Positions 24,086 to 35,310 of a stretch of 64,000 nt of DNA are shown piece after piece. Position 1 is the first letter of the stretch. Each line of letters begins with the position of its first letter. Origin of the DNA: Opisthorchis felineus (lineage: Eukaryota > Platyhelminthes > Trematoda > Opisthorchiida > Opisthorchiidae); NCBI GenBank assembly GCA_004794785.1, contig SJOL01007541.1, positions 487,424 through 551,423 on the forward strand, written 5' to 3'. Under the pieces are notes generated by a model, which saw only the letters and a program-made list of their open reading frames with translations, was not told the DNA's origin and made no database searches. The translations under genes and the position numbers were made by a program.

Positions 24086-24663
24086 TTACATAACTCACTG
24101 CAGAAACTGCCCTTTAGTCTAATGTTTTCTGGATAATGCACAAATATACCCATTGGTATTTTGCATGGCAAAAAGGCATGCAGCGTAGGTTCTCGAATTT
24201 AATTACTACTTATCACCTGAAAAAGGTCTATCATGGCAGGGGAGTTACCCGTTTTTTGCTTTGAATATGCTGCAATGATGGAAAATTATGAGGAGGATCC
24301 TCAAGCAAGTCGGCTGACGAAAACAATGCTCAGTTTTTGCGCGGTTTACTTTCCTGAACTTTTGGGCATTATTTTTGTCAGTTAGTGGGAGCAGCCTGGT
24401 TGCTGCTGAGAAATTGGGCTGTTGATTGATCGAGCCTCAACAGGCACTTGAGAAATATCAAGCAAACGCTGGCTGATATTTTCGGGACTCAGACGCACTT
24501 GCACGGAACAAACGGACACATGGACAGCTCAGTGAAATGAGGTTACTTAGCCACACAGAACAGGCAAACGCAATCCCTTTAACTGAGAACACGATGTTCT
24601 GAAGGAAACAAACTCGATCGATCAACAAACCAAACAGTAACTCATCAATACGGAGGCAAATTA

Positions 24664-24686
24664 GTGTGTGTGTGTGTGTGTGTGTG
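24664..24686. repeat. (TG)n microsatellite
   Basis: Eleven or so TG units in a row. Confidence 0.95.
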
Positions 24687-25564
24687 GATAGTATTATAAA
24701 TAATTAAACTTTATGGCAAAACAAATATACCAAATACCTCATTCCTTAATCCACAAAGTCACGCTTGCTAGCGACTATGTAGTATATATTTGGGTGCCTC
24801 TTTCGTCCAATGAACCACTTCTGACGTCATATGAGCTTTTGATGGGCTACTGTACTGTAGATGGACTCGAGCTTACCAACTGCGTTCACCTTAGTCTTTG
24901 TATGAGCCCCGGTTTGTGTTTTTGCAACCGATTGGAACGACTACAATCATCATCGGTCAAGTCACCCTGACCCGCACAATTATTCTTGCTGGTTTCTGTG
25001 ATCACCTTTACTATTTTCTTCATACGGCTGACGATTAATCCGGCGATTGGTTTATGAATGACATTTAACATTTGTAGCGATGGCATGATAGACTGCACAA
25101 ATATTTTCTCTATTTGATGTCTGTTACCATTGTGACACTGATCTAGTGAAGCATTTCTGCTGTAGTCACCTGTCACCTACATATTTGTTGCAAAAAAAAA
25201 CACGGACTGATGCGTTTTAACCTGTTTGGCCATCTCGTCTGCCTTCTTGTGATGGCATCGTTCACTGTCTTGTACAAAAAAGCAGTCCTGTTTTCGCCAA
25301 ATCATGAATACCTGCTGCTAGCCCTTAATGCAAAAGCCACAAGTAATTCACTAACTTGAATGGTGATAATGAACTCATCGGATCGTATTTTTTTCCGGTA
25401 AAAGTACAGTTTGTCTTCATTATGGCATCATTTCCTTTGGAAAAAAGTGGCGGTAATCAGCAGACACGGTGTAACACGTTCGACTTGAAGGAGAAAACCT
25501 TCCCTTACCGGGAACAAGTGATGAATAACCCCACACTGAAATGTGGGACAAGAAACCTAACAGG
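24687..25564. other. No gene recognised
   Basis: Short open frames only. Confidence 0.45.
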
Positions 25565-25945
25565 CTGATTAACGAAATACGCTCATTTGCAAACAAATAT
25601 GGCTTTGTGAGAGACGCACCTGGAACCCAGCTGAATCTCTCGTTTGGGATGTGTCCGGGCAACTGAATGTGCTGCACCAGACCGCCTCATGTTTCAGTTT
25701 CGATATATAGCGATACATGTATATACGTAATACACTACTCATAAGGTTGCTGAAAATTCCTCGACAGCCCACGACCGGTTTCTCCCTTCTTGGGGCTCAT
25801 CAGGTAGGCGCAGCCCCCGAGTTTCCGTCAACCTTATGTTCTACTTGAGATCATCATAGAAAACGAGAGATTCAGCTGGGTTTCAGGTGAGTCTCTCGAA
25901 AAACCAAATTTGTTTTCAAATGAGTGTATTTCGCTGACAATGAGG
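25565..25945 (-). mobile_element. Retrozyme-like hammerhead repeat with inverted extension (copy E)
   Basis: Positions 25565-25849 are an antisense copy of the 307-bp family (body cgctcatttgcaaac, ggaacccagctgaatctctc, then ribozyme). Directly after ctacttgag the sequence turns round: 25858-25945 (aacgagagattcagctgggt to gtgtatttcgc) is the reverse complement of the first 80 bp of the copy. The ribozyme region (25740-25838) is the best preserved of the family in this window. Confidence 0.8.
25740..25838 (-). ncRNA. Hammerhead ribozyme candidate (307-bp family, copy E)
   Basis: On the minus strand: outer stem CATAAGGTTG (25838-25829) pairs perfectly with CAACCTTATG (25749-25740). A middle stem CTCG/CGAG and the inner stem GCCTAC/GTGGGC flank an internal loop, as in natural type I hammerheads. 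Core CTGATGA is at 25803-25797 and GAAA at 25782-25779. Stem II is CCC/GGG with a G.A mismatch at its base and a loop close to CAAGAA. Stem III is the self-complementary ACCGGT without a loop; predicted cleavage is after the C complementary to position 25773. Confidence 0.77.
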
Positions 25946-27649
25946 TGTTGCAAACCTAGCTTGCAGAGCTACACCATAAAGTCCACCGCTTCTCTTCATT
26001 TTTCATGCAGGATTTGATTGCGGAATCCTCAATTGTTTAAGTTTCTTCATCAGCATTCATCTGTTAACTTGACAGATTTCCCAATACCACGGTATCCTTA
26101 CCGAACTCCGTGTGCATCATTCGGTTTCAGCTGACACCCTTGGTCATGCTGGCTAGGCACTGATGATGTTTACTCGGGTCAGTGGCCGAATGGATTTCGG
26201 TAACCTTTAGAGCTATGTAGGACAATCAGCTTGATACTCAGTAACTTGCGACCTACTCATATGCTGTAGTGGCACACCCGCAGTCATTGTGGCGATTGCT
26301 GTCCTTAGACAAAATGGAATTTCACTTTCAGATGTTCCATGGTTAAAATACCAAAGCAAATTGAACTTACAACCAGTGCTTGCAAAATTTTCTGCATTAT
26401 TCATTGTTACTTTTCCAATTGCTATGTCCCCAGTACTCTCCATATCGGTTGACAATCGGCCTGTTGTCATCTAAGCAAACATCATCCATGTCTGAATCCA
26501 GCTGCAGTTATTTTTAGCTGATCTCACACTCCATTCCAGCCTAAACCCCTGGTCTCCGCCTCCCACTGAAGTAAGTCGAATGCAACCGCCTCACATATTC
26601 ACTAAAGTTTACGTATAGTCATGCTGTACTCATCTCCCTGAAAAGACTCAAACTACTTAGCGAGTAGGCCAAGTCCATATGGGGCTCTGGGTTGGGGAGA
26701 GGTTGTTTCATTTAGCAGGTAAACCTCAGCTTGCCTACCATGGCTACTCCACCAAAGTAAATTCCTTACTGTGAATCTAACTCGTTGCCTCTATTTGGTG
26801 GGGTTGACTGCGCTTTTGATTAAGTGTGAGCGAGATAGGCAGGCTTGCGCACCTAAATGGCAGTCGAAACTTACTCTGGCCTGTTCGAATGAATAGGCTG
26901 GGCTGAAGTGGAGCATACTGATGGTGAACATGAGCTAATGCAAACTTATTCGACTCGATGTCATTTTTGTGAGGCGAAGAAGTTAGTGGCATCATAATTG
27001 TACGACTAGGTATGGTGTTGGTGCTTTCGAAATTTAGGAGCAACTCTGTCAAAAGTTGCTTACATCAGGTGTAAAGTCGACCAAAAAATGTGCACGCCCA
27101 TAGGCTGGTTGCTTCAGTTTGGACACTATCAAACCACCCAGAGACCTCGCATGGGGAAAAACCTGAATTCCTTAAGTTAGCTTTCGGAGTGGATCCTCTA
27201 AATCCATGTCACTCAAGGTTTGCCACATCACAAGAAAATGCTGATGAAGACAAGTGAATGTTGTCTATTTCGGTCATGATGGACCCGCCTACATATGGAA
27301 GCTAAACCATAACTGTTCTCCTTTGGGTTGCCGCTTCTCAAAAGTTGCCGTTTTTGACTGGTCATTTAGGTTGGCTCTTGATTTTCGGGACCCCAAAAAG
27401 GTCAACGCACTGCTTTGTCCCCATGCCGAATTTTGAAACAGAGTTTGGTAGAAAGCACTTTCAGAGGAAACTAAAAACTGCTCACTTTACGAACAACCAG
27501 GACAAAGTAACAGCCAACGGTGGATGGCCAGATGTTTTTAACGAAGTAGTCATAATGGTTCACGGCAAATATGACAAGCGCCAAGCAGTGGGCTCTGTTT
27601 TAAACCGGGTAATGAACCATCATCAATAGCGGAACATCAGATTTCAACA
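25946..27649. other. No gene recognised
   Basis: Short open frames without domains. cactgatgatgtttactcgg near 26158-26177 recalls the Penelope-type terminal motif but lacks its second half. Confidence 0.45.
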
Positions 27650-28110
27650 CTGACAATTCGCTCTTACAACCATAATTTATTTGAAAGCTTTATGGTGAAG
27701 AAAAGGATAAAAATGTTTAGGGAAGGGGCCTAATGCTAGCCTACCAATGTGCCTGCACCTCCAGATACCTTCAGACAATCTGGAAAGAAACTAACATCAA
27801 CAGTGTCATTGACGTCATTTCTTGCAGCGTCTTCAACCGTGCACTGAGGGTTCACGTGGATCTAACCCTGGAAAGTAAGTCGAGCCGTCAGTACCCAGAC
27901 GTTTCGTAATCGCTTCCATATCCCTCTGTCTGAATTTGGCACAGAAAACAGCATGCGTTTCGGCAAACGACGATTTGGCATACGCAATCCATGAACAAAC
28001 CACAGTAGCTTTTGTTATCTACGTGCGAATTGGTTGGCACCAGACTACACCAGCTGTGGTTCTGAATCAACTGTTTTCGAAAAATTGAAGGTGTGGTTGC
28101 CGGCTTTTCG

Positions 28111-28170
28111 CTGAGCTGGGCAATATGATTGCAAACATTTCATCACCAATCGAGATGACATCATCAGTGC
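28111..28170 (-). repeat. Penelope-type terminal motif (copy 2)
   Basis: On the minus strand GCACTGATGATGTCATC is followed by a loop, then GGTGATGAAATGTTTGCAA. The stem GTCATC/GGTGAT pairs fully if G.U is allowed. The tail (attgcccagctcagcga) is shared with copies at 39925 and 51264. Confidence 0.65.
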
Positions 28171-28217
28171 GTTGTTAGGGAGCGTAGTGGAGCCTAGCGA
28201 TGGATCAGTTCCGATTC

Positions 28218-29118
28218 TCACGAGTGTTTTCTTTCAAACGTACAACGAAGCCAAGCCGTAGCCTGATACACACTTCTTCTGAAGTTCATGAATATGCTGT
28301 TTCGTTGCCATAGGTCTCCCAAATTAACAAACGTGAGCCGAGCCTTAGAGATGTGTACACTGATTTCATCCGAAACCAAACAACTTTCAGGATACGTGAA
28401 TGAATCCATAACTTTGAATGACTCTCTTTGAAGTGTAAGTGATATGTTCAGTAAATGCGTATCCACGAGCGTAACCTTGTGGTTTGTGGGTGCCAATCGC
28501 ATGTAAGATGACGGGATGAATTTTTCAGTTCATCAAGAAAAACCCGTGTCATCTTTTGCTTCTCAAAGACGAGAACCACGTCGTCTGCATATTCCGGATC
28601 GACAGAGTTGTTCATCAGCTTTCCGAATGCTAGGGTTTCGAAGGCCTTCCAGCAATTTGTTTTACTCTCGTTGACCATAAAATCGAATAGGAATGGAAAA
28701 TGTGAGCAAAATTTCAGACTTTTGGAGAACTCTGTGTATATTTTTACTGGCTCGCAAGTCTGAGAATACAAAGATTTTATAATATTGATAAACTTGCGGG
28801 GAATTCCTTGCTGAGCAAGCTTGCTAAGGAAAACAGACCGGTCAGCACAGTCAAATGTGTCTTGGGAACCCAGCAGTATCAAAATTGTTGGTTACTTGTA
28901 CGTAGAGTTTTTTTTCAGCACCTGATGGAGCATTAAGTTACGGTCAGCGCAGGCCCTACAGGGCTGAAATCCCTTTTACTGCTACCGGGTCCATTGTTCA
29001 TGGCCAGCACAAAAGCAATGAGGGCAACTGATGCCAAGCACCTCCCTATGACTGAGGCCAACCCGATCCGTATGTAATTAACATGATCATTATTGGTCCA
29101 TTTTTTGAGGATGGACAC
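28218..29118 (-). pseudogene. RTE-like reverse transcriptase pseudogene
   Basis: At least three frame segments (about 29118-28933, 28882-28448 and 28502-28218) together cover the RT domain of a non-LTR element. The YADD box is intact, but the middle of the palm between the YSQTCEPVKIYTEFS and FLFDFMVNES parts is altered. The endonuclease domain is missing. A relative on the plus strand at 53550-54300 shows matching order and motifs. Confidence 0.83.
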
Positions 29119-29454
29119 AACCGCTGGTCCTCCATAGCCGACTGAGACAGTCTCTTTTTCCCAAATGGATGTATACAGATCGGACAGACCAGTTCAGTCG
29201 AAATCGGAAATACTTGTCAAATTTTCGCTGTAAAGTGTTTGTAATACGTACAAAAAATGTCATCCTTACTCAGTGCGGATGAATGGATGCACCGAAATGG
29301 GATTCATACTAACTGTCCCCACCTCAGCTATCATGTTCTACGGGTTCGAGTTACTTGCATCGCTGGGAGTACTGGAAAAATCACCATCAGATATATAACG
29401 GAGTAGTTTCCTCACTGAAGCCTCAAGAGATCTGGAATCATAAGAGAGCATATT

Positions 29455-29590
29455 TATTTCTCGACGGAACACGCAAGCCATAAGTTTGTTGAATACTTTT
29501 TGACCCCCACGACCGGTTTCTTCTTTTTAGGGCTTATCAGGTATGCGCGGTCTCCGAGCTTCCGCCAACGAGATATTCAGACGGGATTCA
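29455..29590 (-). mobile_element. Decayed hammerhead-repeat copy (copy F)
   Basis: On the minus strand: gctcggagaccgcgcatac, CTGATAAG, then AGAAACCGGTCGTGGGG and a partial closing stem. The core has G-to-A at the base equivalent to G8 (CTGATAA), which should abolish cleavage. Confidence 0.68.
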
Positions 29591-31122
29591 TTTGAGTCTT
29601 TCGTTAACACCAGCTTACTTATCAAGCTACACACCGTAGTGTAGTACAACATCGTAGTGTTTTGTCTGATAATCGATTCTAAAAAAACTCTAAGTTAAGT
29701 CTGACCTAACTTGGTCGTTGCAGATTATATTGTTTGCAGATCAATGCACATCTAGGCGTGAGGTATATGCAAACTAGAATCAGCTAGATATTGAAAACGT
29801 CGTCAGGAAAAGCCACGAAATGTCCTGTAGAAGAGTGCAGTGGTTTTGGAGATACGTCCACTTCAACCGAATGTGACGACATTGTCTATGCTCAGTAACA
29901 CCTGAAAATGAGAGACCCGAATTCTGGTGGTATTAAACAGGTACATATATCTTGGAACGTGACTAAAATACACGGATTCATGTGTTTCGTCGTGAATGCC
30001 ACGGTCGTCGGTACAGTTGTTGCAAGGATGTTTTGTGTGACTAACCAGAAGGTGGGTTTTTTGGTACCCTCAAATCTAACGCATACCAAGTGGTCGTGGC
30101 CCACATGTGTGGGATAGTATACCATATACGTTTGGCGGGCAATCATGCTAGTTGACGAGCAGATCACACGTAATCAATTTAAAATTACCGTGCTAAATTC
30201 ATTGGGCATCTGGTAATTGACACCTGAGAATGAGTACATCCCCTCGTGCCAAAATCAGTGATCACGCGTTGAATAAATGTGTATCTGACGACGGCCTGTC
30301 ACTTCCACTCTGCCACCTAACGGATCTACGTGACAACAATGCACAGTGAATGTTTTGACGTCGACAGAGTGCAATATTGAAAGACGATTTTCACTGCTTG
30401 GCTTTACATATCATTTCGGCAAATCAACATGAATTAGCTAAGGCTATTCTTGGAGACGTAAAGGTTATCTTTAGTATGAATGAATTATCACCAAAAACAG
30501 AAACTACATTGCTGTCTAAAACAGAGTAATAAACTAAGTCGGTAAAAAATACTTTTCCCGGATTCATCGTTTACTGGGCAATGGTGGTCCAGGCGCGGTT
30601 TTAAATTAACGCACCTTTTGAGGTGTCATTTGGGTAGGAGGTATCATCTTATTAAGGTCCCAGTTCTCACCACTAACTCGGTGGTAGCACTGTACTCCCG
30701 GAGTGAATGCGTAAGATTCCCGTCACCATAAACTCATGAAGACCAGTATACCAAACCTTGCGTTATTTCCATGCACAGACAGAAATGAGCGGTTTTCTTG
30801 CTATATCCTGTTCTGAACAGATTTTGAATTGAAAATATTTTTCAGCTGAAACACAATAAAACGGTCAAAATAAAGAAGGGGCATCATTTTCCCTCAAACT
30901 AGACTTTCATAGGTGCTCAAGAACTGTGCTTTCAATAGACCTATGCGTATTTTGCGCGCAAAAGTAATGGGTATTTGGACCACCTTATGAAGATTTCTTT
31001 GCTGGGAGCACCTGAGGCTATCTGCGTAGGTTGCGTTGCAGTTGTTAGTTCAGCAACGGGTGCTGGGGAATAAGGTGGACCACGGTAGGTCTAGTACGCG
31101 GAAAAAAGCGTTTTTGGTTTTA
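29591..31122. other. No gene recognised
   Basis: Nothing identified on either strand. Confidence 0.45.
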
Positions 31123-31267
31123 GTGGTTGCGGGATTTTGTGGAATACACACTCAAGTGACTCTCTTTTGAACAATCGTCCTCCTGTCCTGGCACACTCTG
31201 GTGAGTCCACACAAAAGTGGGGGAAAGCACTGGACTGAGTATGTGTTCTACAAAATCCCGCAACCAC
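31123..31267. repeat. Inverted repeat, 34-bp arms
   Basis: gtggttgcgggattttgtgg (from 31123) and its near-exact complement ending ccgcaaccac at 31267 bound a 76-base interior. The arms extend over about 34 bp with few mismatches. No target-site duplication is obvious. It could be a small MITE or a fold-back insertion. Confidence 0.7.
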
Positions 31268-31439
31268 CAGCGGTTTCAAGCTTCTGTTGTGCTACCTGAC
31301 TGAGAAGTCCTGATTGGCGGGTCAGTCGATCGGCACAACTAAGGCATGTTACTGGGTCGTCGTTCGAGCCGTCTGGCGTTCCGCTCACATCACTCAAGCA
31401 CGAACATGTTCGCCTGTTCAGATGTACAAATTCGGATGA

Positions 31440-31590
31440 GTCCAGCGTGCGCTGGTGGAGTAGTGGTGACACGTTCACCTCGCATCTCATATGTGCTGAG
31501 TTCAAACCTCGGCACGGCCATTGGATATGCACTGCTGATGAGCTCTAATAAGAGCGAAAATTGAGTCCAGTGCTTCCAACCCTTTGGTGT
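31440..31590 (+). mobile_element. tRNA-derived SINE carrying a hammerhead ribozyme
   Basis: A Pol III-type head has an A-box-like TGGAGTAGTGG (31456-31466) and B box AGTTCAAACCT (31499-31509) about 33 bp apart. Immediately downstream is a compact hammerhead (31529-31573), followed by cttccaaccctttggtgtgg. A second copy is at 18120-18290. The arrangement, a Pol III promoter driving a hammerhead RNA, is the one known from Sm-alpha repeats of schistosomes, although the sequence here outside the core is not one I can match. Confidence 0.83.
31529..31573 (+). ncRNA. Hammerhead ribozyme candidate in SINE
   Basis: Stem I GCACTG (31529-31534) pairs perfectly with CAGTGC (31568-31573). Core CTGATGA is at 31535-31541. 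Stem II GCTCT (31542-31546), loop AATA, AGAGC (31551-31555) gives five perfect pairs with the preferred G-C at its base. GAA is at 31556-31558; predicted cleavage is after C31567. Stem III is poor in this copy (AATTGAGT). The relative at 18120 implies an ancestral ACTCGAGT, a perfect palindrome. All catalytic core bases are present. Confidence 0.85.
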
Positions 31591-31934
31591 GGAATAACCA
31601 AGAGCGTTTTTGCCAACAAACAACCGGTGCAAAATCGTATTAGCCTAAACCACTGCCATTGTGCGGTGTTGCATCAATCTGGGCCGGTTAGCAGGTGCCC
31701 CTATAGACAATGGGAAACCTTGGCGGGGCACCAAGCTATGCGTCATATCTTTCGGGTGTTTCACAGTTGGGCCAGTTAATGTACCCCTCGTTCCAGAAAC
31801 CAACCAAGGTGGATTATTCTCCCTCATTCTCTGACCGAGTCTACTCGTCGTGTGTCTAGTATGTTCCGCTTCACTGCAGAAATAGAATGAATATGCATGT
31901 GGTGAAACAAACTCGTCTGCAAATAAAGTCCGTG

Positions 31935-32105
31935 CTAACAGAAGGCTCAGCTGGATGTTGACGGAAACTCGGGAACTACACTTTCCTGATCAGTCCTAAC
32001 AACAGAAACCCCGTAAGGGGGGGTTGTCGAGGTGACTTTAACAATCTCGTAAGTACAGTTGTATCAAGAAACCACAGTGCGATATCTCGAATATCGCACT
32101 AGCGA
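31935..32105 (+). mobile_element. Decayed hammerhead-repeat copy (copy I)
   Basis: ttgacggaaactcgggaact, CTGATCAGTCC, AGAAACC, then gcgatatctcgaatatcgca match the 307-bp family in ribozyme-sense direction. The core is CTGATCA instead of CTGATGA. Confidence 0.68.
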
Positions 32106-33775
32106 AAACACTGGACGGTATTTCCGAAAACCTGTTAGCTGATCCTTATTCCAAGTAGGAGTTTTCAGAGTGTTCGTCTACTCATTCCACCGCGTTGTTG
32201 ATCCGTAAACATTTCCGCCTCTGCACTGGTTACATATCAACATATCACTCAAGCTGTCGGCTCAGAAGATAACTTCTAGTGGGATATGCATCATCATCGA
32301 GGATACAGTAGCCCCCAAAACTGGTGCTTGACTGCCGCACAAGCATGGAAGTAGAACGACCGAGTGAAAAATTCAAAGGAAGAAGGACGGTGAGCGGGAG
32401 ACTCAGTTGTAAAATCCATATGTCCCTGAGGGAAGCGTTCGGCGGTGAGCTCTTCACTTCTTTCAGAACCACAGAAGTAAAAATATTTGGTAAACGTGTT
32501 GAAGCAAGTCACCATAAGAGGGAGTGACGCAAAGTCGTTTGCGAACCTTATCCAACACAATTCCCGAACACAAAGATATCAAGCGTTTGAAAGACAGATA
32601 GGAAGTGACAGAAATTTGGCCACCAAAAATTGTTCACATGCTACGTTATAAAGGGTTTCCAATCGCGTACAATGAGAAGTGTATGGGCTGCACAAAGAAA
32701 GGAGTGAAGATCACACGATGTTCAGCATGACGGTAGTTGGCTTCATTTTTCGTTTCCATGGGTTGTCATGGTTTGTCCTCTGCCAAACTTCCATTACCAA
32801 GGGTTTGGAATGGAAGACATCGCCTCCTTTGGCAAAAAGTGGTCGACAATACGTAGTGCATGTCCCGACCTCTTTAACCTGCCTAGGCGATTCGAACTCA
32901 CGGAATGGTGCTCACTTACGAACAATTTCATACCAAACATGTCGCAGCCAGTTAACGTCTAGTGTGGCACAAAGTTACCAGTGACCAAATACCAGGGAAG
33001 ATAGAATAAATTAGGATTGTGCTAAAGGCCGTTTTATAGGCATGGCTCTTTTGCCTCAATAAGATTCATTTCTGACTCCTATATGGCGAAGATGGGTAAG
33101 TATTGCTTGTGCATTGGTGACATGCGCATCGAATTCATTTGTTAGAGTACAGTCATGGTTTTCGCAGTTGCAGGGCAAAAAAGGAACCTCGCCATTCTGA
33201 ATCTGCAACGGGATGCAAGGAAGTTGGGAAGCCTGCATTAAGGCTGTACCTTGAAGGCGACATAGAGCATACCATTTTCGATATTACATCTATCGTGGAC
33301 GAATGGTCATCATGCAGAAGTACAAAGCCGTCTGCACAATTCGGATCTACCAACCCCCCTACAGATGCGGTTCCAAAACCCAGGTCCAAGGTCCTTTGAA
33401 GAGCGCTGCACTCCACTGTGACACAAGCGAACAAAAATGGAAAGAGAGAACGAACTTTACAAACCAATTTAGCTGTGGACGACTATCACCATAAACCTTC
33501 ACGCGAGCAGAAGTAGCCGAATAAAATACAAGAAGAATGTCCACAAACCTCAAAGACATTTTCAGTCTGGACAAGTGTGTGAGATGTCAAGAGGTGGGTT
33601 ATCATCGGAGGCCTAAGCTGAAACTGTCAGCTAGGAGATTTGATTTTTCGCCTCAAAAACAGACAAATTCAGCATTTTCCCGAGATGAGCATTTTCGGCT
33701 TTTTATGAGAGAGAACAGATCAGAGAGAACAGAACAGAGAGGTGAGAACAGATCGTTTATTATCTGGGTCACAGT
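32106..33775. other. No gene recognised
   Basis: Several overlapping short open frames of about 60-105 codons, none recognisable. Confidence 0.45.
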
Positions 33776-34020
33776 AAAACTGAAAAACACACGAATACGA
33801 CAGACATAGGCTTCTGAGTGGACAGTAAATCATGAGTGAAACCAATCATCGCGTTGCTTCAGTGTGCGGCCCCAACTGCCTACCTACACAATATGGGGAA
33901 CAGCGACGCATGTGGAGCAGGAAGTGTGAACAGCAGTATACTGACTTGGTCAAAATAAGGAAACAGCATCCTCTATCCTCTTCTTGAATGTCTAATCGAC
34001 CGGAGTATAAAGAACACTTG
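33776..34020 (+). repeat. Dispersed repeat, unknown class, copy 1
   Basis: It shares order and sequence with 35046-35310: aaaactgaaaaa, ggacagtaaatcatgagtg, acagcgacgc, ggaagtgygaaca, then cttcttgaa and taaagaacac. No coding potential or termini identified. Confidence 0.65.
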
Positions 34021-35045
34021 CTTAACGACAATGTGGATTGGATCGCTTTAAAGCACGGTTCGGTTTTCAATCACAACATTAGCAGCTGCACTGTGTAACA
34101 CTGTGTTAGAATGTCCACTGCCGCTGTTCTCCAAAAACTGGATGAACTCGTTGCTGATTCATTGGTAAACCGTACATCGTAAACAGATATTGAAATCATT
34201 TATAATAACCGTTGTTGCTGTTCTCACCACAGAGAATAGCTTCAGGCTACTTATCTTAGAAGCACGTTGCAACCAGCATGTTACATTTTGTAGTGATGCC
34301 TTTGCGGAAGAACCCTTAATAACGATCACAATCTTTGTCCATGGTCGCATTGGATGTTCAGTGGGTTAGGTTAGCATACAAAGTGGTATTTATGCTTTTG
34401 TCCGATTGTTCGCACGCGCGCCATTAACGAAAAGCATTTTCCACAATGAATGTTAATCTCGGCCACGTTTTTGTGTATTCTTTCAGGCGATCTCAGGGTG
34501 CCTGGCGTGCGCGCACTCAATACTGAGGAATTTAGACTCTGCGGAATCACAAAACGCTCTCCGCGTAAAACGCGGTCATCTACAATGGTATGCTCCCCAC
34601 GTGTAGCTTAAAACGGCAGCAATTCTGGTGTCGTCTTAGTTTGATGTAGCCTTGAATTAGTGATATATTCGCGTGACTTTTCCATGGACTCACTGACTTT
34701 TGTATGTTCTCGTATTCCTTCCAGAGTAACAGCTGACCCAGTGTTGTTTGTAGATGAGGACATGATTTTTGCCTCCGATAAGCCTTCATTCCATTAATCG
34801 TTGGGAAGTGGGAGTCTAGAAAGCGCGTTGGCCACTAGATTCTGTTTACCGGCAACATATGTTGATTTAAAGTTGTAGGGCGAAAGTCATGAGTACTACG
34901 AACTTAACGGTAATGACTTTTGCCCCTCAATACCGCGACCGAGCAAAGCTGTTAGTTCAGAAAGATCAGTGAAAAAAGGACGTCTGAACAAGTAAACTTG
35001 CTAGTTTTCACAGGCTCAAACACTAGCAAGTGCTCCTTTTAAACA
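34021..35045. other. No gene recognised
   Basis: Nothing identified between the two copies of the dispersed repeat. Confidence 0.45.
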
Positions 35046-35310
35046 GTAAAACTGAAAAAACAAGGCAGACATCAGCTTCTGACCGGACAGTGAATCATGA
35101 GTGGAACCAGTCAGCATATTGGGTCACTCTGTGACTGCATCCGCCTAAGCACACTATGCCGTAACAGCGACGCGTATGGAACGGGAAGTGCGAACATGAA
35201 TTAATCGAAATTGGGGACACAAAACGACTCAAACGTTGTGGTTTATCATTTTCTTTACCGCTCTCCTGTTGATCCTTCTTGAACTGACCAGTGGTAAAGA
35301 ACATGTTTTT
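35046..35310 (+). repeat. Dispersed repeat, unknown class, copy 2
   Basis: Direct-repeat partner of 33776-34020; the same landmarks occur in the same order, with clear divergence between copies. Confidence 0.65.

Larger units (their letters stand above)
27650..29130 (-). mobile_element. RTE-like LINE copy, 5'-truncated and decayed
   Basis: Reading down the minus strand from about 29130: reverse transcriptase start (SILKKWTNNDHVNYIRIGLA), palm (FDCADRSVFLSKLAQQGIPR), catalytic EYADDVVLVFE (about 28590-28560), thumb-like part (SFTYPESCLVSDE, KARLTFVNLGDLWQRNS), then a C-terminal tail (RLPKRMLFSVPNSDR in shifted frame near 27975) and an AT-rich 3' end near 27665-27720 shared with copies at 47800 and 58900. 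Several frameshifts are present. A Penelope-type motif (28111-28170) interrupts the 3' half. Confidence 0.85.
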
